Of a DNA stretch of 64,000 nt, positions 8,230 to 18,300 are shown piece after piece (the stretch's first letter is position 1; each line of letters starts with the position of its first letter). The position numbers were made by a program, and so were the translations under genes. The stretch lies in contig NZ_JAWQFO010000008.1 of NCBI RefSeq assembly GCF_033436665.1, positions 1 through 64,000 on the forward strand, given 5' to 3'. The DNA is from JAWQFO01 sp033436665 (lineage in GTDB: Bacteria; Pseudomonadota; Alphaproteobacteria; Rhodobacterales; Rhodobacteraceae). The notes below the pieces were generated by a model. That model was not told where the DNA came from, ran no database searches, and was given only the letters and a program-made list of their open reading frames with translations.

Positions 8230-9753
8230 ATGCTCGACGATACCTTCAAACCGCACGGACGGCACCTGATCGCCGGAGACTGGGTCGAAGGCGAAACCAC
8301 CTTCCGCTCGGAACCCGCCAGCGGCGAAGCCTTCGACTACTCGGTCGGGACGCCCGACCTTGTCGACCGCGCCTGCAAGGCGGCGGAAGAGGCGTTCTGG
8401 TCCTACGGCTATTCGAGCCGCGAGGACCGCGCCAGGTTCCTCGAGACCATCGCCGACGAGATCGACGCACGCGGCGCGCAGATCACCTTCATCGGAACCT
8501 CCGAGACCGGCCTGCCGCAGGCGCGGCTCGAGGGCGAGCGCGGGCGCACGACCGGTCAGCTGCGGCTGTTCGCCGAGCACATCCGCAAGGGCGACTACCT
8601 CGACCGGCGCCACGATGCGGCGCTGCCCGATCGTCAGCCGCTGCCGCGCCCGGATATCAAGATGGTGCAGCGCCCGATCGGGCCGGTTGCGGTCTTCGGA
8701 GCGTCTAACTTCCCGCTTGCCTTCTCGACCGCCGGCGGCGACACGGCTGCGGCGCTGGCCGCGGGCTGCCCGGTCGTGGTCAAGGGCCATTCTGCGCATC
8801 CCGGCACCGGCGAGATCGTCGCCGAGGCCATCCACGCCGCGATCGGAAAATGCGACATGCCCGCCGGGGTCTTCTCGCTGATCCAGGGCGGCAAGCGCGA
8901 TGTCGGGCAGTCGCTTGTCCAGCATCCGCTGATCAAGGCGGTGGGCTTCACCGGGTCTTTGGGCGGCGGGCGCGCGCTGTTTGATCTGTGCGCCCAGCGT
9001 CCGGAGCCGATCCCCTTCTTCGGCGAGCTGGGCTCGGTCAACCCGATGTTCCTGCTGCCCGCGGCGGCCAAGGCCCGCGGCGCGCAGATTGGCGAAGGCT
9101 GGGCCGGTTCGCTGACGATGGGAGCGGGGCAGTTCTGCACCAATCCCGGCATCGCCGTGGTCGAGACGGGTGCGGACGGAGACGCTTTCGTTGCCGCCGC
9201 CAAGGACGCGCTGTCGAAGGTCGATCCGCAGGTCATGCTGACCGATGGCATCGCCGCGGCCTACAAGGACGGCAAGACCCGGTTCGATGGCCGAAACGCG
9301 GTAAAGCCGGTGCTGACCAACGACGACGAGGGCCGCCATGCCTCTCCGAACCTCTACGAGACCGACGCCGACGCCTACCTGCAGGACCACGCACTGGGCG
9401 AAGAGGTGTTCGGACCGCTCGGCCTTGTCGTGCGGGTGTCCGGTGCGGACGAGATGGAAACGCTTGCCCGCGGCTTCGAAGGCCAGCTGACGGCAACGCT
9501 GCACATGGATGACGGCGACACCAACCGTGCGCGGACATTGCTGCCGATCCTCGAACGCAAGGCCGGCCGGCTTCTGGTCAACGGCTTTCCGACAGGCGTC
9601 GAGGTCGCGGACACGATGGTGCATGGCGGGCCGTACCCGGCTTCGACGAACTTCGGGGCGACGTCGGTGGGCACGCTGTCGATCCGCCGTTTCCTGCGTC
9701 CGGTCTGCTACCAGAACGTTCCCGACGCGATCCTTCCGGGCGACCTGGCCTGA
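8230..9753 (+). CDS. 2,5-dioxovalerate (alpha-ketoglutarate semialdehyde) dehydrogenase
   Basis: A 507-residue aldehyde dehydrogenase. The catalytic cysteine lies in GAGQFCTNPG (about C303), with the FCTNPG context of the NADP-linked ketoglutarate semialdehyde group. The cofactor segment GASNFPLAFSTAGGDTAAAL and the general-base region FFGELGSVNP are in place. It should oxidise ketoglutarate semialdehyde to 2-oxoglutarate, the last step of non-phosphorylating pentose/hexose-acid or hydroxyproline catabolism. It closes the three-gene module. A sugar-acid dehydratase and a transporter for the pathway are not in this window. Confidence 0.88.
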   Translation: MLDDTFKPHGRHLIAGDWVEGETTFRSEPASGEAFDYSVGTPDLVDRACKAAEEAFWSYGYSSREDRARFLETIADEIDARGAQITFIGTSETGLPQARLEGERGRTTGQLRLFAEHIRKGDYLDRRHDAALPDRQPLPRPDIKMVQRPIGPVAVFGASNFPLAFSTAGGDTAAALAAGCPVVVKGHSAHPGTGEIVAEAIHAAIGKCDMPAGVFSLIQGGKRDVGQSLVQHPLIKAVGFTGSLGGGRALFDLCAQRPEPIPFFGELGSVNPMFLLPAAAKARGAQIGEGWAGSLTMGAGQFCTNPGIAVVETGADGDAFVAAAKDALSKVDPQVMLTDGIAAAYKDGKTRFDGRNAVKPVLTNDDEGRHASPNLYETDADAYLQDHALGEEVFGPLGLVVRVSGADEMETLARGFEGQLTATLHMDDGDTNRARTLLPILERKAGRLLVNGFPTGVEVADTMVHGGPYPASTNFGATSVGTLSIRRFLRPVCYQNVPDAILPGDLA

Positions 9754-9779
9754 GGTCGCCAAACCGGTGATTTGAGCCG

Positions 9780-9805
9780 GACCGCCGCCCGTTCGGACGG
9801 TGGTC
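9780..9805. terminator. hairpin between convergent genes
   Basis: GACCGCCG (9780-9787) pairs with CGGTGGTC (9798-9805), 8 pairs including one G-U, with a 10-base loop. It lies between the converging dehydrogenase and Popeye-like genes. There is no strong U-run, so the terminator role is tentative. Confidence 0.4.
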
Positions 9806-9821
9806 TGTCCTTGAGAAGACC

Positions 9822-10481
9822 TCAAGCGGGCGCGGCGGCGACCTGCATATCGACCACGGAGCGGCCCGACGCCCCCTTCAGGTTCTCGGTCAGGCGGCGG
9901 GTGATCGTGCGCATCACCGCCAGCCCAAAGCTTGGATCCTCGAACTGCAGGCGCATGAACTGCTTGGCATCGACACTGTAGACCACGGCCTCCGACAGGC
10001 AGCGTGCCGTCGCCGTGCGGGCCGCCGCATCGGTGAAGAACGCGATCTCGCCGAAGATGTCACCGGGAGACAGGTCGATCCCCAGTTCCGCGATCCGAAC
10101 GCGCCCCTCGGCGAGGTAGTAGAGCCGGTCGACGGGATCGCCGCGCTCGAAGACCACCGCGCCGGACGCGAGCTTGCGGCGCCGACCGTAGGTTTGGACC
10201 ACCGAAAAGTCCGCCTGCGCGTTGCCGGACGCGTTGCTCAGCTTGCCGCGCAGCGCCACGACCTGCCAGAAGCGGTAGAGGTTGATCGGCAACAGCAGCA
10301 GTTCCATCGCCAGCAGCGGCCAGAGTTGCAGGACCGACGCGTAGATCACGAAGCAGACCGACGAGGCTATGGCGAGAATGCGCAGCGGCAGCATCGTGCT
10401 CATCGAGTAGGTGGCGATGGTGAGCAGCGACGCCACCCAGCCGACGGCCTCGATCCAGTCGATCTGGCTAAGGTGATCCAT
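9822..10481 (-). CDS. membrane cyclic-nucleotide-binding protein, Popeye-like layout
   Basis: A 219-residue protein. Three membrane helices occupy residues about 10-85 (VGWVASLLTIATYSMSTM, LRILAIASSVCFVIYASVL, WPLLAMELLLLPINLYRFW). A cyclic-nucleotide-binding beta-roll follows, with the phosphate-binding cassette region PGDIFGEIAFFTDAAARTAT (consensus FGExAL...RxA). Three helices plus a cNMP domain is the architecture of Popeye-domain proteins. The ATG at 10481 has GGGAG 8 bases upstream, better than an in-frame TTG at 10502. It is probably a cAMP/cGMP sensor at the membrane; its partner is unknown. Confidence 0.78.
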   Translation of the reverse strand: MDHLSQIDWIEAVGWVASLLTIATYSMSTMLPLRILAIASSVCFVIYASVLQLWPLLAMELLLLPINLYRFWQVVALRGKLSNASGNAQADFSVVQTYGRRRKLASGAVVFERGDPVDRLYYLAEGRVRIAELGIDLSPGDIFGEIAFFTDAAARTATARCLSEAVVYSVDAKQFMRLQFEDPSFGLAVMRTITRRLTENLKGASGRSVVDMQVAAAPA

Positions 10482-10653
10482 TGAGTGTCTCCCGATGTTC
10501 AATGTACGTCACGACGCAGCTCTCGCGATGCCGGGCGCTTGGTGATTGGCGAATAGCTTGGATGAAAAACGTGCCTTTCGCAGGCCGCGCGCCGGTCTTG
10601 CCGGAACCCTGACCTGCGTCGATACTGGCGCAGCGACCCGGAAAGGAAGGCCG

Positions 10654-11040
10654 ATGCGACCGCGGATATTGATTGCCTGCCTTGTCGCCGTGGCTTGTCC
10701 CGGCGCGGTGCCGGGCGATCCCGGTGAAGCGATGGCGCAGGCGAAAGCTGGCGCGTTTGACGCGATGGGCGAGGTGCGTTGCGCACAAGAAGTGGGGCAG
10801 ACGCTCGGGATATGTGTCGCGGACGTCGCCCGCCATGAAAGATCCGCCGCGGTGGTCGTCACCTTCGCCAACGGATTTGCGCGCACGCTCACCTTCGAAG
10901 ATGGCGACTTTTTGCGCGGCAACGCGACGATGTCAGGCGTCGGTACGGATATCGAATGGGAACTCGTCGAGGGTCTTTACCGCGTCAGGGTAGACGACCA
11001 GCGCTTTGAATTGCCCGAAGCGCTGGTCTTCGGCGACTAG
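10654..11040 (+). CDS. small secreted protein, unknown function
   Basis: A 128-residue protein with an N-terminal signal peptide (RILIACLVAVACPGAVPG) and a compact mature domain with two cysteines (VRCAQEVGQTLGICVADVAR). These could form a disulfide in the periplasm. GGAAAGGAAGG just before the ATG at 10654 supports this start rather than an earlier in-frame codon. I do not recognise the family. It converges on the PQQ dehydrogenase gene, separated by a hairpin. Confidence 0.65.
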   Translation: MRPRILIACLVAVACPGAVPGDPGEAMAQAKAGAFDAMGEVRCAQEVGQTLGICVADVARHERSAAVVVTFANGFARTLTFEDGDFLRGNATMSGVGTDIEWELVEGLYRVRVDDQRFELPEALVFGD

Positions 11041-11059
11041 CCCCGCGCGATGCGCGGGG
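11041..11059. terminator. perfect 8-bp GC hairpin between convergent genes
   Basis: CCCCGCGC-GAT-GCGCGGGG begins directly after the stop codon at 11038-11040 and ends 10 bases before the end of the converging PQQ dehydrogenase gene. It is symmetric, so it could terminate both transcripts. No U-tract follows. Confidence 0.6.
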
Positions 11060-11069
11060 CTGCCGACAC

Positions 11070-12353
11070 TCAATTGCCGGGCGTTAGCTTGTGGATCATG
11101 CCCTCGTCGATGGCCGTGTAGAGGCTGCCGTCGGGCCCCATGACCAGCGACCGGAAACGCCCGGACTCCATCGGCAGGGTCATCTCGGTCACGTCCTGCA
11201 CGTCGGTGTTCTCGTCGTTGAACTGGATCACGTCGATGCGCTGGCCGATCGGCGTACCGCCGAAGCCGATGCCCATGATGCCGACGACCATCGCGCCGTT
11301 CCAGTCACCCCATGCCTCGCCGTCGAGGAAGGCCGCCGACGAAGTCCCCTGCGACCAGCCGTTGTTGTTCCAGATCGGCGGCATGGCGTCTGGGTAGGTG
11401 TCGAAGTCGGTCATCGGCATGAAGGCGGCGCGCTCGTAGCGGTTCATGCCGTCTTCCTGGTTCGGGCTGTAGCCGCAGTAGTTGTCCGGGCAGTCGCCCC
11501 GTCCGGCCATGTTCGGGCGCGGATCCCAGCCGGCGTTGCCGCCATTCTCGAGGATCGTGATCTCGTCCGAGTGCCAAGGTCCGTGCTCGGCGGTGATCGC
11601 CGCGCCGGTCTCGGGGTGGAAGGCGATGCCCTGCACGTTGCGGTGACCGTAGGTGTAGGTGCGCTGGTCGAAGCCCTCGGGCGGGCTGTTCTCGGCATGG
11701 GCATTGCCGTCGGTGTCGATGCGCAGCACCTTCGAGCCCATCATCGTCGGGCTTTGCGGCACCTCGCCGTTGTGGGTGTCGCCGGTGGTCAGGAACAGGT
11801 TGCCATCGGCGTCAAAGCGGACGCGGCCGCCGTTATGCGCGCCGGGACCGCCGAACGGGTGATCGGAGGCCGCCATCTTGTAGGGTACGTCGTCGACGAT
11901 GTCGGTGCGATCCGCGACGGCCGTGAAATCCTCGCTCAGCGTGAAGCGCATCAGCCGGTTGGTGTGCGGATCCGACATGTTGGAGGTCGAGTAGACATAG
12001 ATGCGGCGGTTGTTTCCGAATTCCGGGTCGAAGGCGACGCCCATCATGCCCGCCTGTCCCTCGCAAAAGAGGTCCGAACCGTTCGAGTTGTACCCTTCGG
12101 TCTCGCCGACGCCGTAAAGCGCGTTGACCGTGCCGTCCGGCAGGCGCACCGACAGTCCCTTGCACTTCTCGGTGAACAGCATCGTGCCGTCGTCGAGGAA
12201 CGCCATGTCCCACGGGTTCTCCAGCCCTTCGAGCACGACTTCGTGCTGAAGGCTGGTGGTGTTCATGCCGCTTTGCGCCAAGGCCGGAGTCGCGACAAGC
12301 GCCGCCCCGGCCATGAGCGTTGCAGTAACCGAACAAGTCCTGAAGCCAACCAT
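11070..12353 (-). CDS. PQQ-dependent sugar dehydrogenase (glucose/sorbosone dehydrogenase family)
   Basis: A 427-residue exported protein with signal MVGFRTCSVTATLMAG and cleavage after PALAQ. It has a six-bladed propeller layout: ENPWDMAFLDDGTMLFTEK opening blade, HNGGRVRFDADGNLFLTTGD, and YTYGHRNVQGIAF, the conserved glucose/sorbosone dehydrogenase segments. It should oxidise an aldose or polyol in the periplasm and pass electrons to a cytochrome. GGGAGGA lies 5 bases before the ATG at 12353. The cytochrome c gene immediately upstream on the same strand is the likely electron acceptor. The substrate is unknown. Confidence 0.85.
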   Translation of the reverse strand: MVGFRTCSVTATLMAGAALVATPALAQSGMNTTSLQHEVVLEGLENPWDMAFLDDGTMLFTEKCKGLSVRLPDGTVNALYGVGETEGYNSNGSDLFCEGQAGMMGVAFDPEFGNNRRIYVYSTSNMSDPHTNRLMRFTLSEDFTAVADRTDIVDDVPYKMAASDHPFGGPGAHNGGRVRFDADGNLFLTTGDTHNGEVPQSPTMMGSKVLRIDTDGNAHAENSPPEGFDQRTYTYGHRNVQGIAFHPETGAAITAEHGPWHSDEITILENGGNAGWDPRPNMAGRGDCPDNYCGYSPNQEDGMNRYERAAFMPMTDFDTYPDAMPPIWNNNGWSQGTSSAAFLDGEAWGDWNGAMVVGIMGIGFGGTPIGQRIDVIQFNDENTDVQDVTEMTLPMESGRFRSLVMGPDGSLYTAIDEGMIHKLTPGN

Positions 12354-12516
12354 TTTATCCTCCCAGATTTTGGTCAACGATCTTCCCCGGAGCGGTCGAA
12401 GCCACTCTCGCGGAGCGGGAAAACCGAGCCTGCAGCGTAGGTCTGGGTTGACTCTCGGTCAACGCAATATTGACGCTGCGTCAGGCGGATATCCGCCCGC
12501 GGCCCGGCAAAACGCA

Positions 12517-12861
12517 TCAGTCGAATGCCGTGGCGACGTAGACCGCGAGGCCCTCGATATCCTCGTCGGACAGCTTCTTGGCGTGCTGGATCATCAGCAC
12601 CGAATTCGGCCCGATCTTCTCGCCCGAGCGGTAGATCCGCAATTTCTCGGCGATCTGCTCGGGCTCCTTGTCCGAAAGCTTGGGATAGCTCGCCACGCCT
12701 TGCGCCTTGTTGCCGTGGCAGGCCCGGCAGGTCTTGCTGAAAATCTTCTCGGCGGCCGCCAGATCGACGTCGGCATCACCCGAGGCCGCAGCAGTGTCGT
12801 CGGCCGAAGCTGCGACCCCCCACAAGACGAGTGCCGATGTCAGAATTAAGCGCGTTACCAT
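12517..12861 (-). CDS. small periplasmic cytochrome c
   Basis: A 114-residue protein with a signal peptide (VTRLILTSALVLWGVAASA), one haem c site CRACH (about residues 45-49) and a likely axial methionine in NSVLMIQHAKKLS. It is a class I cytochrome of about 90 mature residues. It lies 163 bases upstream of the PQQ sugar dehydrogenase in the same direction, so it probably takes electrons from that enzyme to the oxidase. The pairing is inferred from position; no PQQ biosynthesis genes are in the window. Confidence 0.85.
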   Translation of the reverse strand: MVTRLILTSALVLWGVAASADDTAAASGDADVDLAAAEKIFSKTCRACHGNKAQGVASYPKLSDKEPEQIAEKLRIYRSGEKIGPNSVLMIQHAKKLSDEDIEGLAVYVATAFD

Positions 12862-13409
12862 CTATGGTGCTCTCCCTCGCTATCAGATTGCGACCCTTGT
12901 AGTGGGTTCCAACGCCGTGGCCAATGTAGCGTCACATGACACTTTCGTATCGGTCTGCACCGGACGCTTTGTCCCTTGTATCGAAGCGTACGCGTCACCG
13001 GCAGGACCGTTGCGACCTGCAAAACGCCTTTGATGGGCGCTTCTGCCGGATGCCGGGCGAGGCTCAAAACAGAGCGCTGACAAAGGCGGGCTTTGGCAGC
13101 AGACTCGGATCCAAAAGCGTGGCAAGGGGGCGCAGGTTCTCCGAGTTAAACTCGTCCGCGATTTCGTCGAAGGACAGCGCCCACGGTTCTCGATCAGGAT
13201 CGAGGTCTCCGTTGTATACTGGCGCCAGACCGAAATCTGCGCGCCCGCGCACACCTGCCCGGTTCTTGTGCGATCGCGCAGCCGACACCGCTGCAACGGC
13301 CACCTGCAAGAGCCTCGCACGTGACATGCGGCGCACATGACATAGGTCTTGGTCCGGACAAGCCGCGCCCGGACGCGCACGGAACCAATAAGCTCTGGAG
13401 GAACTCACT
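12862..13409. other. 548-base region between cytochrome c and glgE
   Basis: This is a divergent intergenic region that must hold the promoters for both the cytochrome/PQQ pair and the glg/tre operon. I could not identify a convincing -35/-10 pair. It contains one weak candidate gene on the minus strand (13064-13327, listed separately). Confidence 0.5.
13064..13327 (-). CDS. possible small protein, unsupported start
   Basis: An 87-codon open frame. Its second half has ordinary protein-like composition (DREPWALSFDEIADEFNSEN, then LRPLATLLDPSLLPKPAF), but the first 29 residues are arginine/alanine-rich and look like random high-GC translation. There is no clear ribosome site before the ATG at 13327. 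It could be a real small gene starting later, a decayed gene, or chance. Confidence 0.25.
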   Translation of the reverse strand: MSRARLLQVAVAAVSAARSHKNRAGVRGRADFGLAPVYNGDLDPDREPWALSFDEIADEFNSENLRPLATLLDPSLLPKPAFVSALF

Positions 13410-15380
13410 TTGCCAGCGCCAGCACGACACAGCACACAAACCCCGGACATGCAGACCCTTGCCCAGTCCCGCCTTGTGATCGAGGGAATATCACCCGAGA
13501 TCGACCACGGAGCCTTCCCGGCCAAGTCGGTCGCCGGCTGGCCGATGCGCATCGAGGCCGACATTTTCGGCGATGGTCACGAACTTTTCGGTGCGGCGGT
13601 GGTCGCGGCCGACGGCTCAGAAACGCCGATGGAGGCGCTGCCGAACGACCGGTGGTTCGCCGAGATCGTGTTTGCCGAAAACGGCCCGTCGCATTTCACG
13701 CTGATCGCTTGGCGCGACGTGTGGGCGACATGGTCTCGCGACACCCGGAAGAAGCAGGAGGCAGGCCAGGACATCTCGGTCGAGCTGATGGAAGCGCGGG
13801 ACCTTCTCGACCGGGTCACCGCGGCCAAGGGCACGAAAACGGCCGTCGCCAAGCTCAAGCGCGCTGCAAAGGCGGGGGACGCCGACACGCTTCTGTCCGC
13901 GGACACTTCGGCGCTGATGGCGCGCGTCGGACCACGGGCAAACCTCACGCCGCTTGGACGCGACATCCCGGTCTGGGTCGATCGCGAACGCGCCGCGTTC
14001 TCCGCCTGGTACGAGCTGTTTCCACGGTCGTTGGGGGCAGAGGGGCAGCATGGCACGTTCCGCGACGTGATCGACCATCTGCCATATGTCCGCGATCTTG
14101 GTTTCGATGTCCTCTATTTTCCGCCGATCCATCCGATCGGGACGACGAACCGGAAAGGCAAGAACAATTCACTGACGTCAGCGCCCGGCGACGTCGGCTC
14201 GCCCTATGCCATTGGTTCGCCAGAGGGCGGCATGGATGCCGTTCATCCCGAACTCGGCACGCTCAAGGATTTCGACGCCCTCGTGTCCGCCGCGCGCAAG
14301 GAAGGCCTGGAGATCGCGCTCGACATCGCGCTCAATGCCTCGCCCGATCACCCCTGGATCGAAGAGCATCCCGACTGGTTCGAGCGCCGGCCCGACGGCA
14401 CGATCAAGTTCGCCGAGAATCCTCCGAAGAAATACGAGGATATCGTCAATTTCCGCTACTACCGCGACGATGGCACGCCCAACGCGCCGTTCTGGGAGGC
14501 GATCCGCGACTTGTTCCTGTTCTGGGCCGGTCACGGGGTCACCGTGTTCCGCGTCGACAATCCACACACCAAGCCGTTCCCGTTTTGGGAATGGATCATC
14601 GCGGAGGTAAGAAAGGATCATCCCGGCGCGATCTTCCTGTCCGAGGCTTTCACCCGGCCCAAGCTGATGAAGCGGCTTGCCAAAATCGGCTTCAACCAGA
14701 GCTATACCTACTACACCTGGCGCAATACCAAGGCTGAGTTGACCGAATACCTGACGGAACTCAGCACCGAGGAATGCCGGCATTACATGCGGCCGAACTT
14801 CTTCACCAACACACCCGACATCAATCCGTACTTCAACCACGACTCCGGCCGCGCCGGGTTTCGTACCCGCGTGATCATGGCCGGGTCGCTGGTCGGAAAC
14901 TGGGGCATGTATTCCGGCTACGAGCTGTGCGAGGCCGAGTGGCTGCCGCCGAAGGACGAATACCTCAACGCGGAGAAATACGAGTTGAAACACCGCGATT
15001 TCGCGGCGCCCGGGAACATCACGGCCGATGTGAAGTTGATCAACAGGCTCCGACGCGACAATCCAGCGATGAAGGATTTCACCAACTTGCAGTTCTTCAA
15101 TGCCTGGGACGACCGGGTGCTTTGCTATGGTCGCTTCGACGAGGCCGCCCGCAACTACCTGCTGTTTCACGTTCTGATCGACCCGCATGCCGGCGCGTCC
15201 TTCGACTTCGAACTGCCGCTCTGGCAATTCGACCTGCCCGACGAGGGCGCGATCGAGGTAGAGGACGCGATCCACGGCAACCGGTTCACATGGTTCGGCA
15301 AGACCCATCACCTCACGCTCGATCCCGCGGACCGGCCCTATGCCATCTGGAAACTCTTTCCCCCGGGAGGCGCACAATGA
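13410..15380 (+). CDS. glgE: alpha-1,4-glucan:maltose-1-phosphate maltosyltransferase
   Basis: A 656-residue GH13 enzyme of the GlgE type. It adds maltosyl units from maltose-1-phosphate to linear alpha-1,4-glucan. Family features are an N-terminal domain before the barrel, LYFPPIHPIGTTNRKGKNN, the nucleophile in VFRVDNPHTKP (about D383) and the acid/base glutamate in FLSEAFTRP (about E412). Translation appears to begin at TTG 13410, because GGAGGA lies 7 bases before it; the next in-frame ATG at 13449 has no such site. It is first of six co-directional genes, and its stop overlaps the next start by four bases. The maltokinase that makes its substrate is fused in the next gene. Confidence 0.93.
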   Translation: MPAPARHSTQTPDMQTLAQSRLVIEGISPEIDHGAFPAKSVAGWPMRIEADIFGDGHELFGAAVVAADGSETPMEALPNDRWFAEIVFAENGPSHFTLIAWRDVWATWSRDTRKKQEAGQDISVELMEARDLLDRVTAAKGTKTAVAKLKRAAKAGDADTLLSADTSALMARVGPRANLTPLGRDIPVWVDRERAAFSAWYELFPRSLGAEGQHGTFRDVIDHLPYVRDLGFDVLYFPPIHPIGTTNRKGKNNSLTSAPGDVGSPYAIGSPEGGMDAVHPELGTLKDFDALVSAARKEGLEIALDIALNASPDHPWIEEHPDWFERRPDGTIKFAENPPKKYEDIVNFRYYRDDGTPNAPFWEAIRDLFLFWAGHGVTVFRVDNPHTKPFPFWEWIIAEVRKDHPGAIFLSEAFTRPKLMKRLAKIGFNQSYTYYTWRNTKAELTEYLTELSTEECRHYMRPNFFTNTPDINPYFNHDSGRAGFRTRVIMAGSLVGNWGMYSGYELCEAEWLPPKDEYLNAEKYELKHRDFAAPGNITADVKLINRLRRDNPAMKDFTNLQFFNAWDDRVLCYGRFDEAARNYLLFHVLIDPHAGASFDFELPLWQFDLPDEGAIEVEDAIHGNRFTWFGKTHHLTLDPADRPYAIWKLFPPGGAQ

Positions 15381-18300
15381 ATGTCGCAGACAAGACCCTC
15401 GTCGCACCCGACCCGGCTGCGGCGGCGGCCGACTGGTACAAGGACGCGATCATCTACCAGGTCCACGTCAAGGCCTATCAGGACGCCAGCGGTGACGGCA
15501 TCGGTGATTTCGCCGGGCTGATGAACCGGCTCGACCACGTACAGGAGCTTGGCGCCACGGCGATCTGGCTGCTGCCGTTCTATCCGTCTCCGCTGCGCGA
15601 CGACGGCTATGACATCGCCGAATACAAGGCGATCAATCCGTCCTACGGCACGATGGAGGATTTCGAGGGCTTCGTCGAAGAGGCCCACCGGCGCGGGCTC
15701 AAGGTCATCACTGAGCTTGTGATCAACCACACCAGCGACCAGCACGACTGGTTCCAGCGCGCGCGCCGCGCGCAGAAGGGCAGCCCAGAGCGCGATTTCT
15801 ATGTCTGGTCGGACGATCCGCAGAAATGGATGGACAAGACCCGCGTGATCTTCAACGACACGCACGATTCCAACTGGTCCTGGGATCCGGTGGCCGAGCA
15901 GTTCTTCTGGCACCGCTTCTTCGATCACCAGCCGGATCTCAACTTCGACAACCCCGAGGTGCTGCGCCAGGTGCTCGACGTGATGCACTTCTGGCTCGAC
16001 AAGGGCGTCGACGGGCTGCGGCTCGACGCGATCCCCTACCTGATCGAGCGCGACGGGACGAATAACGAAAATCTGCCCGAGACCCATGACGTGCTGAAGG
16101 CGATCCGGGCCGATCTGGACAAGCACTACGATGACCGGATGCTGCTGGCCGAGGCGAACCAGTGGCCCGAGGACACGCGCCCCTATTTCGGCGAGGGCGA
16201 CGAGTGTCACATGGGCTTTCATTTCCCTCTGATGCCGCGCATGTACATGGCTGTCGCCCAGGAAGATCGCTATCCGATCAGCGACATCATCCGGCAGACC
16301 CCGGAGATCCCCGAAGACTGCCAATGGGCGATTTTCCTGCGCAACCACGACGAGCTGACGCTGGAGATGGTCACCGATCGCGAGCGTGACTACCTTTGGA
16401 ACTTCTACGCCAGCGACAAGCGGGCGCGGATCAACATGGGCATCCGGCGCCGCCTCGCACCGCTTCTGGAAAACGACCGGCGCAAGGTCGAACTGCTGAA
16501 CTCGCTGCTCTTCTCGATGCCGGGCACCCCCGTGGTCTACTATGGCGACGAAATCGGGATGGGCGACAACTACTACCTCGGTGACCGCGACGGCGTGCGA
16601 ACCCCGATGCAGTGGTCGGCGGACCGCAACGGCGGGTTCAGCCGGGCCAACCCGCAACAGCTTTACCTGCCCACGATCCAGGACCCGGTCTTCGGCTATG
16701 CCACGGTCAACGTCGAGGCGCAGGCCGCGGCGCCGTCCTCGCAACTGAACTGGATGCGCCGGATGATCGGTGTGCGGCAGCGGCACGCGGCCTTCGGGCG
16801 TGGGTCGATCCGGCTGCTCTACCCGCGCAATCGCAAGGTGCTCGCCTACCTGCGCGAGCACGAGGGCGAAACGGTGCTTTGTGTCGCCAACGTGTCGCGG
16901 CAGGCGCAGGCCGCCGAGATCGACCTGTCGGAATTCTCCGGGCGAGTGCCGGTCGAACTGACCGGACAGTCGCCGTTTCCGCCGATTGGCGATCTGCCAT
17001 ACCTGCTGACGCTGCCAGCTTACGGCTTCTACTGGTTCCTGCTCGCCGACGACGAGGACGCGCCGTCCTGGCATCTTCCGCACGGCCAGATGCTTCCCGA
17101 CTTCCTGACCCTTACGACCCGCGATGGCAAGCTTTCGACCGCGCTGCAGGATCGCTCGGCCAAGGAATTCCGCGACGGGTCGCTCAAGGACTACCTGCCG
17201 CTGCAACGCTGGTTCGCCGCCAAGGATAGCAAGATTGCGTCCGTCGACTACCGCCCGCTGGCCGAACTTGCCGAGGGTCAGGCGTTGCTCGGGCTTGTCG
17301 ATGTCGAGACCGGCGCGGAGACCCAGCGCTACTTCCTGCCGCTCGCGGCGGAATGGAGCGAGGACGCGCTGGGTACACCGGCGACGCTGGCCAAGCTGCG
17401 CCAGGCAAACCACGTTGGCGCGATGATCGACGGGGCGTCCGGCGCGCTGTTGCCCGAGACGCTTCTCAAAGTGATCCGAGACGGTGCCGAGATCGAGGCC
17501 GAGGGCGGCCGCATCGTCTGCACGCGCAGCGACCGGCTGGACGCGATCGCCGATGCCGACGAACCGCCGAAGCTCTTGTCCGCCGAGCAGTCCAACGCCT
17601 CCATCGCGTTCGGAGACGCGGTGATCCTCAAACTCTACCGCCGTCTGCGCGAAGGTGTTCAGCCTGACATCGAGATCTCTCGGTTCCTGACCGAGAAAAC
17701 TGCGTTCGAAGCGACACCCGCGCTGCTCGGCACGGTGGATTTCGTGGCGGACGACGGCACCGTGACCACGCTTGCCAGCCTCAGTGAGTTCGTGCGCAAC
17801 CAAGGCGATGCCTGGGCCTACGTTATCGATGCGCTCGACCGCGAGATGGAACGCGCGTCCGTCGCGGACGCCAGCGAGAACAGCGAACAGGAGGCGATTA
17901 TCGCCGGCCCGCTCGACCTTGGCGAGGTGCTGGGGCGGCGCACCGCAGAAATGCATCTCGCGCTCGCCTCGGGCGACCAGGATGGCGCGTTTGCCGCACG
18001 ACCGCTGACCGGCGATGACCTTGGGACGATCACCGATCAGGTTGCGGAAGATGTGCGGGAGGTTCTTGCCGAACTCGAGAAACGCCAGTCGAGCCTGCCG
18101 GACCCCGCCGCCGCGCTGGCGAGCGCCTTGCTGGACCGTCGCCGTTCCTTGGAGTCATGGATCGAAAGCGTGCGGGACATGACGCCCTCGGGCGCCTTGA
18201 CGCGAATCCACGGCGACTATCACCTAGGGCAGGTCCTCGTGGTGCAGACGGACGTGCGCATCATCGACTTCGAAGGCGAGCCCGCGCGCAGTCTCGCGTC

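Noticed and set aside
15338..17956. 872-codon open frame antisense to treS-mak
   Set aside because: High-GC codon bias leaves the complementary frame open. The translation is rich in V, R, H and L with no motif, while the plus strand has a complete catalytic enzyme.
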